DNA from: Acanthaster planci
Taxonomy: Eukaryota; Echinodermata; Asteroidea; Valvatida; Acanthasteridae
Direction: 5' to 3'
Assembly: GCF_001949145.1 (NCBI RefSeq)
Contig: NW_019091411.1
Coordinates: 414,279 to 478,278 of the forward strand
Length of the DNA stretch: 64,000 bases
Part shown: positions 38,252-51,412 of the stretch, piece after piece
Position numbering within the stretch: position 1 is the first letter of the stretch
Layout: each line of letters starts with the position of its first letter
The notes under the pieces: generated by a model
Seen by the model: only the letters and a program-made list of their open reading frames with translations
Databases searched by the model: none
Told to the model about the DNA's origin: nothing
Program-made: the position numbers and the translations under genes

Positions 38252-39480
38252 GCGGACAGGGGGGCCAATCCCCGCTGCTGTGAGACAAAATAAATTCACG
38301 AAAATGGGGAAAATAAAATAATAAGTTAAAACAAAAAGCAAATAAAAAAGCATCCCGCAGACACTTGTTATATGAACAAGGTGAGTGTTACAAATAGGAG
38401 ATTACAGTCCGCAAAAATGAGACATCAAAACAATATCTCCGACCTGACCTCCCTTCCTGGAAAAATTCCTGGATTGTCCCCAGTTATTCTAAAAACCTGA
38501 ACCTAATTATAAAAAGTTCTGCGAGAACAGCAGATCCGTCATGGGGTGGAACAAGGGCCCCTGGAAGCAGCAGGCCCCCCCCCGGCAAAAATAATAAGCA
38601 TCAGAATTATACTCCCCCCCAGTAGTACAGTGTCCCGCCCCCATGCCCCAAACTGGCTGGTGGAAAATTCTATGAGAACAGCTAACTATCCAACATTTGG
38701 ACGGCTCAAGGAACTGGGTAATCCCTTCCTCCATGGTTGGCACATTAAGGCAGCATGAAATTACAAAAATTGAAATTTTTGCTTTTGCCTTTGAAAAAAA
38801 ATTCCGCCGGGCACAATAGACCAGAACTTCTACCTTATTTGAAATTTCTGCTTGCAGAAAATGGAAAGTATATGTTGGAAGTTTTGTGACCACTGACCAG
38901 AGTGTGCTTTTTATTTCTTAAACGTTCTACGTACGTGTATTTTGTTTTCTATTGTTTTCTATTGCTTTGCCAGAACCAGTTATTTTCAGATGTGCACTTA
39001 AAGTAATTTAAGAGGCTCAATTCAATTTTCAAATTTTGTATAATTCATAGCTTTATTAATTGAAATTGTTTCATTATTGTTATGTCGTATCATTATGTTA
39101 TATTAAGTTTATATTGTGTTTATTTCCTTAATTTTTTGTATTGATAATTTTATGATTTTTATTGTTTCCCGTTTCTTATTTAACCAGTTGGAGAGCCGCT
39201 CGACAGAACTTATGTTTCTCTCGGGCAATCCAGCTGGAGCTGGCTAAATATTGTATCCTTAAATGTTTTACTTCAAATGTCTAAATATATGTTTGGGAAT
39301 TGAATGTCTTTACTGGTGTATCCCGAAAAATGACATAATGAAATGAAGTTTAATCGGGAAAAAAAACCAACACTCCAACAGACTGAAGGAAATTTAATGC
39401 AAAGACGCCATGCTCTTCTTCGGATACGTTTAGAGCTTACCTGCACCCATTTACACAATGTTAACAGGTACTAGGTACAG
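38252..39480. other. Intergenic, transposon-like fragments
   Basis: CAGGCGCGGACAGGGGGGCC at 38249-38268 and C-runs at 38575-38630 resemble termini of degraded DNA elements. 39020-39260 is T-rich and ends in a CCAGCTGGAGCTGG inverted motif that may be a LINE 3' tail. No coding exon seen. Confidence 0.3.
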
Positions 39481-39483
39481 CGC

Positions 39484-39560
39484 TGTACATGTACATAGTA
39501 CATGTACATGTACATGTACGTGTACCAGTCTAGTACGTGTACCGCGTACCGCGGTACCGT
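39484..39560. repeat. ACATGT/GTAC palindromic simple repeat
   Basis: GTACATGTACATAGTACATG continues through further ACATGTAC units into TACGTGTACCGCGTACCGCG. The sequence is almost entirely self-complementary. The same ACATGTACATGT string recurs throughout the window. Confidence 0.85.
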
Positions 39561-39870
39561 TACCTTATCGTATCATTGCCCTGGACCGGACCCAAGGTCA
39601 AAAATCTCGAACACCATCGACGTATGATCGATGCGTCCAAGACCGAGAAAAATGTCGCCGATTAGGTTGTTGTAGTCACCTCAACCTGACAATGACTTCA
39701 AGAGACTTTCGACCACCGAAATAAACGAGTCGATCTGCTGCAGTGAGGCGACCAAGGTGAATTTGTTTGAGCGTGGGAATCGACATCCGCTAGCGGCGTG
39801 ACAACGACTGGTGTCCCGTATGCGTACTCTGCCGCGGGGCGGACATGGCGCACTAGTTCACGGGCGAGTG
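39530..39870 (+). promoter_or_regulatory. CpG-rich segment, candidate CLOCK promoter or 5' UTR exon
   Basis: CpG density is clearly higher than in surrounding DNA (CCGCGTACCGCGG, ATCGACGTATGATCGATGCG, GCCGCGGGGCGG). A donor-like CAAG/GTGAAT occurs at 39753-39762. CLOCK needs at least one upstream noncoding exon, and this is the most promoter-like place between the genes. No direct proof. Confidence 0.25.
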
Positions 39871-39999
39871 TTGGCCTAGGTGTAGAACTTTCCTTCTTCC
39901 ATGGTTGTCCGTGTTCATGGTATTGTGCTTTGCCATGTCTAAGAGAGGACGTGAAGCTGACAGTTTATTTTTCTGACCAGATCATGAGAGTGTGCTCAC

Positions 40000-41730
40000 A
40001 AAAACTTATGACAATACAGACAGATTTATTGAGAGCTTGAGACTAAAATCTGCCGTTTGACGTAAAACTGCTGTTAGGCTTACTCCTACCCAAAACTGTC
40101 ACACCCATGTTTGACTGTTTCCAACATGTCCTATGAGATCAAGGCAGTTTATAGCAGGTTGATCATCTAATTCAGTTCAGCAGAATCTCGAGGATGTCAT
40201 TTTGACATTGTTGACATGACAGACCCTGGTATTGAGCTGGTGTTGAAATTCATGAGATGCAGTTTGCCCAGGAGCCCGGCTGAAAACATTAGTAAGTAGA
40301 ACTAGACATGGACCAAACAGTGAATATTGCTTCATGTTCTTGGTGAGATGAGATTCATCTTTGCTGATGGAAGTCTGATGGTCCACCCGCCTCTCGTCTC
40401 TTTTGGTCCACTATGAACTACGGCAGAAGGACACCTCTGCCAAGGTTCAAAACCAAATTGTGAGTATCACTCAGTCAGTAGGCCAGCTTGTTGATAAAAA
40501 CAAAACAAGAGACAAAAGAAAAAGTTTGTCAGTTTGTTTGTGGCTTGCCTGGGTATGTTTAGTATTTCCACATGTATATATACAAAAATACATGCAGTCA
40601 AACTTGCATTAATGTGTGTTCAGAAGTTGCACAGTCAACTTCGTAGGGAAAATGACTGACAGACTTACATTGGAAGTTTTGACCCACTGGTATTTTTTTC
40701 CCCAATGTGTAAAGTGAGGAAGGGGGAGGGTAGGATGTCAATACTTGTGACAAGAGACACCCATCCTGAGGTTCTTTGGATGTGCCGTTTAATACTTTGG
40801 TGTGCAGGTTGACGCATAGAAAACCTCCCGCGTAATAAGCATACGAAATATAGAATTTCAACATGGAATTACCATCTTAATAACAATGGAGAAAGTATCA
40901 CACACTTGTTGTTTAGAGAGTGATATGCTTAAAAGTACTTCTTAACTCGATGTTTACAAAACTGAGTTACCTCTGGGGAAGATATCCCCATCTCTATTAC
41001 ATAATAATAACTTTAATGTCTTGTAAAATTTAAGCTTTGCAACAATGCAACATTTCCCCAAACAGTGGAATAGGAAGTAACAGTGAAAAGTTTTACACCT
41101 GCCACAAATGCTTAAGCAGTATGAGTAAAATGTGTTGCTGGGTTGTAGACTCTTACCCCCGGCAATGGCACAACCTGGCCACCGTAGATACTGAGGCAAG
41201 TTGGGCATCACGGTCCAGATATGTAATTCTGGTCCAATACCAGAATTATGAGTACACCTATGACAATATAACTTGCAACATATGTTATTTTGAAATCAAA
41301 ACCAAAATGCAAGTCGTAGTGAGGTACATGTAATTGACTGATTTGCAAAATATTAATTAAAAAATCACTGTAAATCTTCAGTTCATGCGTTGCAGTTAAT
41401 TTTATGCTGCATAAACAAGAAAGGGCCTTCAAAAGTTTCATAATAAATTTATCAACAGTGCTGAAAAAGTCACCCCTCAATGTAAATCAACATCTAACCG
41501 TGGCACTTCTAGGCCTCCGTAGTGTACATCTAAACAACTTCATGGTCATCCATGTTGGCGATGAATGCTAATTTATCATCCAATGCAATCATCACAAAAA
41601 CTATTATATGGGACACTTCCCTGTATGACAGTTAACAGCATAAATACAACATTTTGTTAGCTGTTTTGGCATTCTTGCTGAAACAGCTCTTGTTTTCGTT
41701 AAAGTTTTTTTCCTCCCCTTTTTTTCCTTT
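40000..41730. other. No gene recognised
   Basis: AT-rich intergenic or CLOCK 5' intron sequence. The open frames are short and unrecognisable. Confidence 0.4.
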
Positions 41731-41739
41731 TCCTGACTA

Positions 41740-42860
41740 TTTCTTCAGCCAATCAAATTTGTTACCATAATGCATCTGATCGACTTCAAACTTGGCACAA
41801 TGTGAAAACATCATCCAAGGACAGTCCTAGAAGAAATTTGGCATCAATTTTTTAATTCTTGAATATTTAATTTTTTCCCATAGACTTTGTACACAGATTT
41901 GAGGCACCATTTTTGTCACTTACCAATCTTAGATCTTCATCAAAGTTACAATAAGAAACTACCCAAAGACTGAGAAGATACTGAAATAATGACATCTCAA
42001 TGGCATCATCACATTATTTATTTTTGAATTTTGAATATTTAATTTTTCTCCATAGGTTTTGTACACGTTTTTCTACTACGCAATATTATCGATCTTAATG
42101 AGAGTAGTCCTGAACTTTGGCTGAGGATTATGATGAGAACAAGAGGGAAATCATATTTTTTCTGTCTTTGTTCTGTTATTAACATACCCAAGAGTCCAAA
42201 TATCAAATAATATTTCAGTATTGTTTTGCAATATAAACGCAAATCATGTGACAAGAGTTTTTCTCCGCAGGTTTTGTGCACGTTTTTATGAAGTCAAAGA
42301 CTGATACACTCATGCGTCTGAGTGACTTTGTATTGGGATCATATGTAGTACATCAACCGGTGGGGCTGTCAAAATAATATCGTCACGGTGGCATCATCAG
42401 GGGTCACGTGACATAAGATTAAAGTTGCAGTTTTCTCCATAGGTTTTGTACATGTTTTTCTACTACCCAATATTATCGATCTTAATGAAAGTAGTCCTGA
42501 TCTTCGGCTGAGGATTACTATGAGAACGAAAGAAAATCATATTTTTTCCCATTTTCGTTCGATTACAACTATACCCAAGAGTCCAAATATCAAATGATAT
42601 TTCATAATTTGTTTTCAATATAAATGCAAATCACGTAACTTGACTTTAAAGCTGCAGTTTTGCTCCATAGGTTTTGTGCACATTTTTCAGAAGTTGAACA
42701 CTGGTGCATTCATACATCTGAGTGACTTTGTATTGGGAGCATACATGTACATAGTCCATCAACCCGTGGGGCTGTCAAAATAAATTTGTCGTGGTGACGT
42801 CATCAGGGGTCACGTGACACGAGATTAAAGTTGTATACAAAACCTACAGAGAAAGACTTC
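41740..42860. repeat. Repeat block with a 387-bp direct duplication
   Basis: The phrase CCATAGGTTTTGTACACG or a variant recurs at about 41878, 42051, 42265, 42438 and 42666. Segment 42045-42430 is repeated at 42432-42815 with an offset of 387 and many substitutions, including CAATATTATCGATCTTAATG, CCCAAGAGTCCAAATATCAA and GGGGTCACGTGACA. An inverted partial copy (ACAAAACCTACAGAGAAA) closes the block. Related units occur at 60700-61300. Confidence 0.8.
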
Positions 42861-42999
42861 GGTTTTTTCACTTCACAGTTTTATCCATTGGAGTTACTGT
42901 GAGAATTTCAGACAAATTAGAGGAAACCTTCCATTACAAAAATGATAATGATGGAAAGAAAAATGACATTTTCAACTATCTGATCCTGCTAAAAACGTG

Positions 43000-45900
43000 G
43001 AATTAAACAGAACAACGGATATTCTTTCCAAAACTTACAGTACTCCCAAAATGATCTCCCATTCTGTTTTTGGCTTTGAACCGTCATAATTGGAAAACCT
43101 GGAGTGTGACTTTTGTCATGATGGGTCACATATGGAACAGTGGTGGTCCCTTGGGCATGGACCAGATTTTTTAGACTTACGTGATTGATTTTTCTCTTCA
43201 TTACCGATTCCTTGCTGTTTATGTGCATAGCAGTAAGCAAACATAAATCCCTTTCTCAGAAATGTTTTCAGTAAGTAAATTCAGGGTTCACAATTTGAAC
43301 AGAAAAACCTGTGCACTGAACTTTGTCTTCCATGGATGACATCATAGGAACAGCACCCTCAGTTGGCCAGGAAAGCATGGATACATGTAGCTTTAAGTGT
43401 TTTTTAAAAATGGTGCACTTTCAGTTCTTTTAACCAAATAAGAATGTAAAAGAGTGTTCATAATTCGAAGAACAGTTGCAAAAAAATTGTCCAAGAAAAA
43501 TGAATGCTTGTACATGTACACTTTAAGAAATGTAAATGTTGGTCGGACTCATAATAATAATAAGAAGAAAAATAGCTTTATTTATAGGTGGTAGCCTTGT
43601 CATCTAAAAACAGATGATTTTCAGTGGGCCATCTAACAATATTAAAGTAGTAAAAAAATAATATAAAATTAAATTATATTAAAACATACAGCACATTAAC
43701 TATAAAAATATATGCACCATTAGGAAAAATTACACCATGGAGTATTAAAAACATTATAACATGTATCACAATGTAATACAGAAGGACCAGATAAATAGAA
43801 ACAAATAAAAGTGTAATAGGGAAAAAAACCCAAAACAACAAAAAAACAAGGGAATGTGGAACCCCCCAGCTCTAACAAACCCTGTTGTCAACACTCTAGG
43901 AAAATTAATCTCAGGAATGTTAAAAGAACATATGCATCTGAACAGGTACCACGATAACAGTTACGGTCAACAGCGAAAGAATCACACTTGTATAGATTTT
44001 GTTTTAGCCACTGGAGTAGCCTCTGCTTAAATGCATGTTTATTTTATGTACTCATATTTCCCTGAATACTAATATTGATGTTGTGTCCATCGGCATGGAC
44101 AAAAGAGTAAGTATAACAGTTGGGTCAATGGCTCACATTCACATGTACATACAAATTGAAAATTAATTATTACGTTTTTATAGAATGTTGAGCAAATATC
44201 TGGACAACTCCGGAAAATTTCAAATGCACTGTTTTGATGTAACATTTGAATACATTTAAGGTGCTTCTGCAACAGAAGTGGTTGACACAGAAGTTCGATT
44301 GACTATAAATGGAAAGCTTTTAGTTGAATGACTGGCCTTCTCCCCATCCAATGTGAAATGCACTTCGTTTATGCTGCATTTGACAAATGTGCCTTGTCCT
44401 AACCCATGATGAAGGTATCACCCATTACCAGTAATACATACATAATATTGAAAAGCTTAATCAGCTTGCATGCATCGTTAATGGTAATGTGTCTCCAGAC
44501 GGGCAATGTAGAGGCCAGGCAGTGTCAGTGACTTAGGGGCATTAATTCTCCACCAGCCACCTACATGTACATGTACATTCAGCTGTGCACAGTGAGCTGC
44601 CTAAGAAGTTAGCCCGCAGTGAGATGAGGGCTTCTTCTTCTTTTTTTTTCAATTTTACATCGTCAACATCTAAAAGGTCTGCGTGCGTGTATTCTGTTGT
44701 ACATCCACACCAGTTGCCCACGCTCCTTGACATTGGAAAGTGAGCACTTGTTGTGTACGGCATCGATCTTACATGTATGCCAAAGGCAAGTAGTAGTGAG
44801 CTGAAAGTGCTTGAAAGACTCAGTACAGACTTATTTCTCTATGATGGACATGTGCAAGTATGAAACAATTGCTGTGACTCTCCAGACTCCTTAGGAATTT
44901 TTTCAATGGTAACAGTTTGAACTGAGCTGGAAACAAACGATAGACTGATCCACTTTGCTTCACCCACTCTGCATGTGGGCAAATAGCATGTGCTTCTTTC
45001 AAAAGGCTGCACATCTCATATGATCATGCACATGTCAGATTTGTTGGGCATACGTGTACATGTGTACTTTACAGCTGTGATTGGTTGAAAGATCATGGGA
45101 TGAGGCTTAATGAATAAATCTAACAACCTCAGCTTTGAAGGAAAATCCAGTCTTTGAATAAACTTGTCTCTTTTTTTCCCATGGAAATCCTTCCTTGAAT
45201 ATTAAATGCCGTGTGCACAGTCATTTGTCAACTTGTTTGTGTATCACTGCTATTCTGCACCTGTAACAGTTTTCATTTGATGTACTTGTTCTTCATTTAT
45301 TTTGTTACCAATTAAAGAATGTATGTGTATTTGAAAACGATGAAAAACTTTGAGATGACTGAAAGATTGCTCAATTGTAAAAGACGCCATCAGAGTGTGT
45401 ACAGTGTTATATACATGTAGCTACGCCGGTCGGCACCAGTGGGGGATCTCCACAACAGTGTTAGAACTACCATCCGGCACTAAGCTTGATGAAACAGCCC
45501 ACCGACTGGTATAAAAATCCTTTTAAGTCCATGCAAAACACGAGTCACTATGAAAGTTTCATATTTTTACCTGGAAGAATTAAACAGAACTCTTAATCAA
45601 TTTGGAAAGAAAATTCACTGAAAAAGTGATCTAGAGTCCCCTTAAGCAGGCCCCTGGCCATGATTCGCGGGACTTTGGTTGCTTCACTCCCTGGTTATGT
45701 GTATTGTTGGGTTAGAATTTGCAAAGTGTTCCCCTCTTGTAAACCATAATTACAGTTATGCTATACGATCTTCCCCGGTCCTTGGTTGGTAAACGTACAA
45801 ATGTGTTGCAACCACTTGGTACATTGCTTCTCTGATCCATCCAGCATACCCTGCCATTTCCAATGTTGCGCGTGCCCCCAAGTGCGCGCATACATGCACA

Positions 45901-47680
45901 TACATATACATGCATACCATTGTCCATCCATTGGTTGGTAAAATGTCCTTGGTCACCCACTGTGACTTCCCACTGCTCCTAATCAATGAGGCTTTCAAAG
46001 CAAAATTTTACCGTTTGCATTGCTTTTAATGGTGCAGGATAAAAGGTGCTTGAAGTACAACTTTCATGTAGTCGTACAATGCACAGATCTAGACCCACTG
46101 AAAATTAGCTTTCTTCAACCACTGTTCTTTTAAGTCTTAAAGTGACCCAGAAAAATAAACAGGAACGTGTCAAAGATGCATGCAACAGGGTCTTGAGCTG
46201 CCTCGTTGCAGCATTTCTATAAAATTCAACATGCAGGTGTGGAAAATAGATTTGAAATGATTGGAACCTTCGCTCCATGTTCTCTACGTGTATTTATTTG
46301 AAGTGGAGTGTGAACTTGTGGAAAATCTCTGTGAACAGTTTGTGTCTGATGCTAATGCATCAGTTTTTTTCAATGTTGAGAACTGTGGCTGTTTGACAAA
46401 AAATTACAGCTTTTTCAGAATGTTGATGAAATGAGCATTTGCCCTCATACACTAGATTTTGTGCCAATAATAAAACGGGATGACTGTCCTATCTTTCTTG
46501 AGCAGAAACACTCCTCTCATCAATTGAACAGAGCCATGTCGGTGGGGAGTAGTCATTTTGTTAGTAGGGATGTGACTGTAACGCGCATATTTCATAGTTG
46601 TTTGTACACCAGCAAAGGGCAGTTCCCACCAGAGGAGCCGTACATAGCTGCTAGGAAAATTATGCCCTCTCATGGTCCAGCTGGGGGCTCTCTGCCTGAT
46701 CATTCAGTGCTAATGTGACAAGGTACAAGTACTGCACGCGTACATGTATACATGAAGCTTGGATGACAGTGTATCATAAACATATGAAAGCTTACTGTGT
46801 ATATGACGACAAACCCCTCAACTTTGCCTCAAGGGGGAAAAACAAAATTAACCATGCGAAAATTGCTATTATCTTTGAGCCAATCTACTACCGTGAGTGC
46901 ATGTTTGTGATCGTTAAGCACTTACACTGTCCTTAAGCTAAAGATCCACACTGCATGGCCGACGGCCTTATACGTACTGTACATGTGAGTATTATACCAC
47001 AACGTAACCCTACTTCTCTCAGTTAGTAAATTTGAATTTCTTCATGCGCGAGGAGTTTTCCAGACAAGGCAAAATTTGGGCCAGCTGTTAGCATCCTGTG
47101 AAGTCTTGTAAAATACACACATGTACATGTACATGTAGGTGCTGGGCTCCACCATACAAAAGAACAAATCACAATAGATTCAGCTTGAAATGGGGCAATG
47201 CATCACCGCCTGCATTCCCCATTGTGTAAGATATTTCCTCATGCTGCATATATAATACAGATGACAGACACTATTGGTTTCACATACATGTCTACACATC
47301 TTGTATGTTTCCATTAACAGATCCATCTTGAAATCTGAGAATCTTGGCATGAAACATAGGGGAATTCAGTGGTTACCAAGGTGGGAAATTTGTTGTTTGG
47401 CCCTGTGCATAATAACAATATCTTCAGCTTGTCAATTTTAAGATAAATGTCCTAATATTGCAAATATAATCCAGTTGATATACACATGCACGTACATGCA
47501 AACAAACATTATTGAGTGATATTCCCAAATCCCTCTTTAATTTTTCATCAAAACCAGAAGCTTAGAATCTTGACTTGAGTGACAGGGATTTGATTCTTCC
47601 TGTTACAATCAGGTTCAGTACGTGTAGTCCATACTGAATTTAGAAAATTTGTCAGCGTCACGAAGTCCATGTGTGTGCCA
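43000..47680. other. No gene recognised
   Basis: AT-rich. Contains an (ATA)n stretch at 43549-43562 beginning an AT-rich repeat-like segment to about 44070, and scattered ACATGTAC runs (44562-44580). Open frames are unconvincing. Confidence 0.4.
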
Positions 47681-47687
47681 TCGATTA

Positions 47688-47745
47688 AGGGAATAAATAC
47701 CGATATGTACTTGGCCAGTGACCGGCCAAGCACATATTTATTCCC
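47688..47745. repeat. Imperfect hairpin, ~22-bp arms
   Basis: GGGAATAAATA...TGTACTTGGCC pairs with GGCCAAGCACATATTTATTCCC, with a 6-base bulge on the left arm and a very short loop. It lies within a 79-codon minus-strand frame of unknown identity. Confidence 0.6.
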
Positions 47746-48225
47746 ATCCATAAATACCTTTTTCGTCCGAGTGTCCAAAGAAGTCAATATACATGTGTAT
47801 GATGGATTTCCTACAATTTTGTTCTAGAACTTTACATCCCCATCCATTTCATTTTAAAGTTGTCCAAAAGAATCTCCTTATATTGACTTGGGGCGCATGT
47901 AGTGAGCCACGTGGGCACAGACTCTTGACCAATTAGAATGGATTAAACTGTCTCATATTTGGGTGCCAGCGTATGATTTATGCACTGGGTATTATCACTT
48001 CTCAGCGGGCATTATCAAATGTTAATACACAGTCAAGTTGTACATTGTTGAATAGAGAGACTGTTTGACAGCAACATTGTAAGTAGGCTTTATGCCAAAC
48101 ACATCGCTGGTATGCATTATCAACAGGAAAGGTGTGTGGTTGAGTTTTGTAAATCAACCACTTACATGTACATGTAGCAGAGGAAAGTTGTTTAGACCAC
48201 AGTCAGTGTTGGTGAGATGGACAAG

Positions 48226-48469
48226 AAAGACAGATTCATAACATCCACAGGAATATAATATCAAATCAGTGCTCTGAAATATGTGATTGCCGAGCTTTTC
48301 CGTAACTAAGTACCTTCTTCAGGGCAAGCAGATTGCCCTGAAGAAGGTACTTAGTTACTGAAAGCTTGGCAATCACATATTTCAGAGCACTGATTTGATA
48401 TTATATTCCTGTCGATGTTCTGATCACAGTGCTCGCAGCCCTCCCATATTTCTCTAAAGACAGATTCAT
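48226..48469. mobile_element. Fold-back element: 88-bp arms, 14-bp flanking direct repeats
   Basis: Left arm 48240-48327 and right arm 48333-48419 are reverse complements with only a few mismatches and one indel, around a 5-base loop (GCAGA). A 36-base non-paired tail (48420-48455) follows. AAAGACAGATTCAT flanks the whole at 48226-48239 and 48456-48469. The direct repeats look like a target-site duplication. No coding capacity. Confidence 0.85.
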
Positions 48470-51355
48470 GATTGAAACTCTTGAAGGGAATTGTCAGGAA
48501 TACGGATACCTATTTTTTGTAAATTAAAAACTGACATTGTAATATGCTGTTGCATTAGATGCTGCTCTCAGGTCGAGTCGGACCCACATTGTCAAATACA
48601 TGTATTGCGTCTTGGATGGTGTAATTTCATGGGTTTATAAAAGTGATCTTTTCAGAGTATACTGTGAAAATTGTCTCATGTAGTGCCTTTAGTTGGTACG
48701 TATGGGGTGTGCATAGTCTGTGGAAAGGCTATGCAAAATTGCAGATTCTCTATACCCCTGGCCTGGCGGAAGAAGCTTGTAATGGAATAAATTCACTCTG
48801 CTGATTTATTGTCTCCAATATATGCAAGTATCAAGTCATAAGGTTTTTTCTACTTGATTACGTTTACAGAGAGATAAAACCCACTCATTGGCTGCAGCGA
48901 TTCTAGGCTTGTTACACACCTGGTTGGCAGCTGTCAACAGTTATAAAATGTCACCCGTTGTTTTACTCGTCCCAATCAAAATGTCACCACTGAAGCTTTT
49001 TCAGTGCAGTTTGTTTCCTGTAGGCAAACCAATTATGTTACGCGAAATGAAAGTGCCGTAGTTCACTCACTTTACCCATAATCCTCACTGATCTTCCAAA
49101 AGCCACTGGTAGGTTTGGAAGGATTTTGCAGGATTGTAGGAGGCACAGCCCAGTCACTATTACTCGCCTAGTATGCCTACTATCACCGAAACTGTCACCT
49201 GTTGAATTGTACTGAGCAACATTCCCATGTAAGTGAAGCATAAAAGCTGGCTTGTTGGTCCTATACGTGTACATGTACATGTATCTTTTATGCGTGTGCC
49301 ACAGATTTTAATTGTCTGTGAAACATTTTCATGCCGAGCTTTCATTCAACAGACAGTTTGAATCTGTCTCTTCCTTTGGGGATGCTATTTTTTCTAAGTT
49401 GAGGATTGGCCATTTTCCTGTCAACTTTCTTCCTGAGTTGTGAAGTTTAGATTTCATTTCAGCCTCTCCTTGCCAGATCTGGGTTATTGAGGTCAAACAA
49501 TTATCTGACTTCTTGTATGCTGTGGTTCCTGCATTTGGAGCTCTTGAGTGGTTTCTATTATGTGAAGGTATTCAGATGACAATTCATCCAAAGGGTATTG
49601 GGAGGAGGGAGTGGCTACATGTACATGTATGTGGATTGATTGAAGGTCTGTGAAGTGCTAATATTTCGACATTAGAATGAACAACGTGTACATGTGTCGT
49701 CATCATTCCTTTTCCCTGCCCAAAATAACTCCTTATATTCCCCAGCATGAGAGAGAACCTGACATACATATCACGTACATGTACAGCATGCTGCGGACAA
49801 GTGAGTTCACAAACAACGCTCGACAAAATAGGTTGGCTTGTAAAAAGAGGAAGTACATGTATTGTATTGAAGCAAAGTAAGTGAGTCAAATGCTTCCATT
49901 TATTAATGTGTCAAATGTTCACATAAATTATCATTTATCATGTTGTGTTTTTCTTGTACATTTCTGAAATATGCACACTTCCAAATGATACAATGCACTA
50001 GAGACTATGATCAGAAAAAAAGGGCTTTCTAAAAGAAATGTATGACTTGTTTTATGTACAAAAGAATAGAATATTAACCTCAATGTCCAGGGTGTGTGAG
50101 AAATTATCTGAACATGGGGGAACACAGAGCTTATGCGGTCAATCAACCTTTGATGCACATCCTTTGAAATGCTCCATTTCATGTATAATCTACATAGACA
50201 CAGTGTACTTGAAATTGTGTGTCATATCATCTTAAGGCATGTTGGTATCGTTTTCTTTGAGACTGCAAACAGAAAGGGTTTGTATAAGGTACATGTACAT
50301 CAGAATTCTGTTATGGATCTGGCCTGATTTCCTGAACCCAGAGATTGGCATGCTGATTACAGAAATGTATCAGTCTCACTTCCAAGCCATAGACGTAGAT
50401 GCAAATGCGTGTTGTATAAGCTCTTTTGGTCCCCTGGGGGGCTCTAACAAGTGAAGTCTTGCATTCTGATCCATTCAGAAGACATTGGAGTGTTTGTTGT
50501 TGAACCATTCACTGTTGAACTTGAAAAAAAAATTGTTGACCAATTTGAGATACACAACACGTATGAGTATGTACCCATACAGTGTACATGTATACGTATG
50601 ATGCAGTGGTGACCACTGTTGACCCTTAGAATCGAACGCTCAATCAATCATTTAGGACTTGCCATTCTACAGGTATAAATTTCTTTAACCCTCACCCCCA
50701 GGCCCTTTTACAAGGAACCATCCTGAATCCTCTGAAATCCTCAGATTTTCAACATGAAAAATTGCATTCAGCCCAAATCCTTCAAAATCCTCAATTTCTT
50801 GAAAATGTCATTTGGAGGTGTGCCTAACTGCCCGAATCCTTTAAAATCCTCCAGCAATTCCTGTCATGTTGAGGCAGTGCGAATGGCACCTTTGAGCTGT
50901 GTAGTTGATTCAGAAGAAATATCGGGCTGAATTTGTGCTTGAAATACGGTAGCACAAGCAACATAAGGTCTAATCCATGACCTTCTTGTATGGCATCCTT
51001 CAAAATCAGCCATGCACTTTTGCCATGCACCCTGAATCCTCCGAATTCCTCCACTTTGCAGAAAAGGATTTGGGAGGGTTAGGGTTAAAGAGTCATCTGC
51101 TGTTACATGTATTAATAATTAATGATCTGCATCTGGAATTACATGGAAACAACAAAATACACTCTGGTTCATATGGCTTCATTGTTATCTTGCAAGGTTT
51201 AAATATGTACATGTAATTACTTCTTTGGATTGGCTACATTTCTGTCATAGCGGGGTATTGATGTGCATAGTCTTTCTCCTCACTTTAGCAGTTTTGTCAA
51301 CAATTCTGGGATCAAATGTCTTACATGGTATTCCTTGTGTAACTTTTGTTTGCAG
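48470..51355. other. CLOCK 5' region, no exon recognised
   Basis: Contains ACATGTACATGT runs (49268-49283) and, at 50700-50850 and 51020-51080, loosely repeated GAATCCT and AAATCCTC phrases of unknown origin. A noncoding CLOCK exon may lie here but cannot be recognised. Confidence 0.4.
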
Positions 51356-51412
51356 TCAACGTGCAATGTCCGATGAATTGACCAGCGAAGATGACAAGCA
51401 AGGATGTAAAAG
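51356..51412 (+). CDS. CLOCK: CLOCK first coding exon (start codon)
   Basis: Acceptor TTTGTTTGCAG, then ten bases, then ATG at 51366 encoding [15 protein letters not shown] plus two bases of Arg, then donor GTGAGTCA. The acidic leader before the basic region resembles the short CLOCK N-terminus. Since the exon has an acceptor, at least one noncoding 5' exon must lie upstream. Confidence 0.82.

Noticed and set aside
47548-47787. 79-codon minus-strand frame with protein-like composition (KKVFMDGNKYVLGRSL)
   Set aside because: Possibly a transposon protein fragment, but I cannot place it in a family and it overlaps a hairpin, so no gene call is made.
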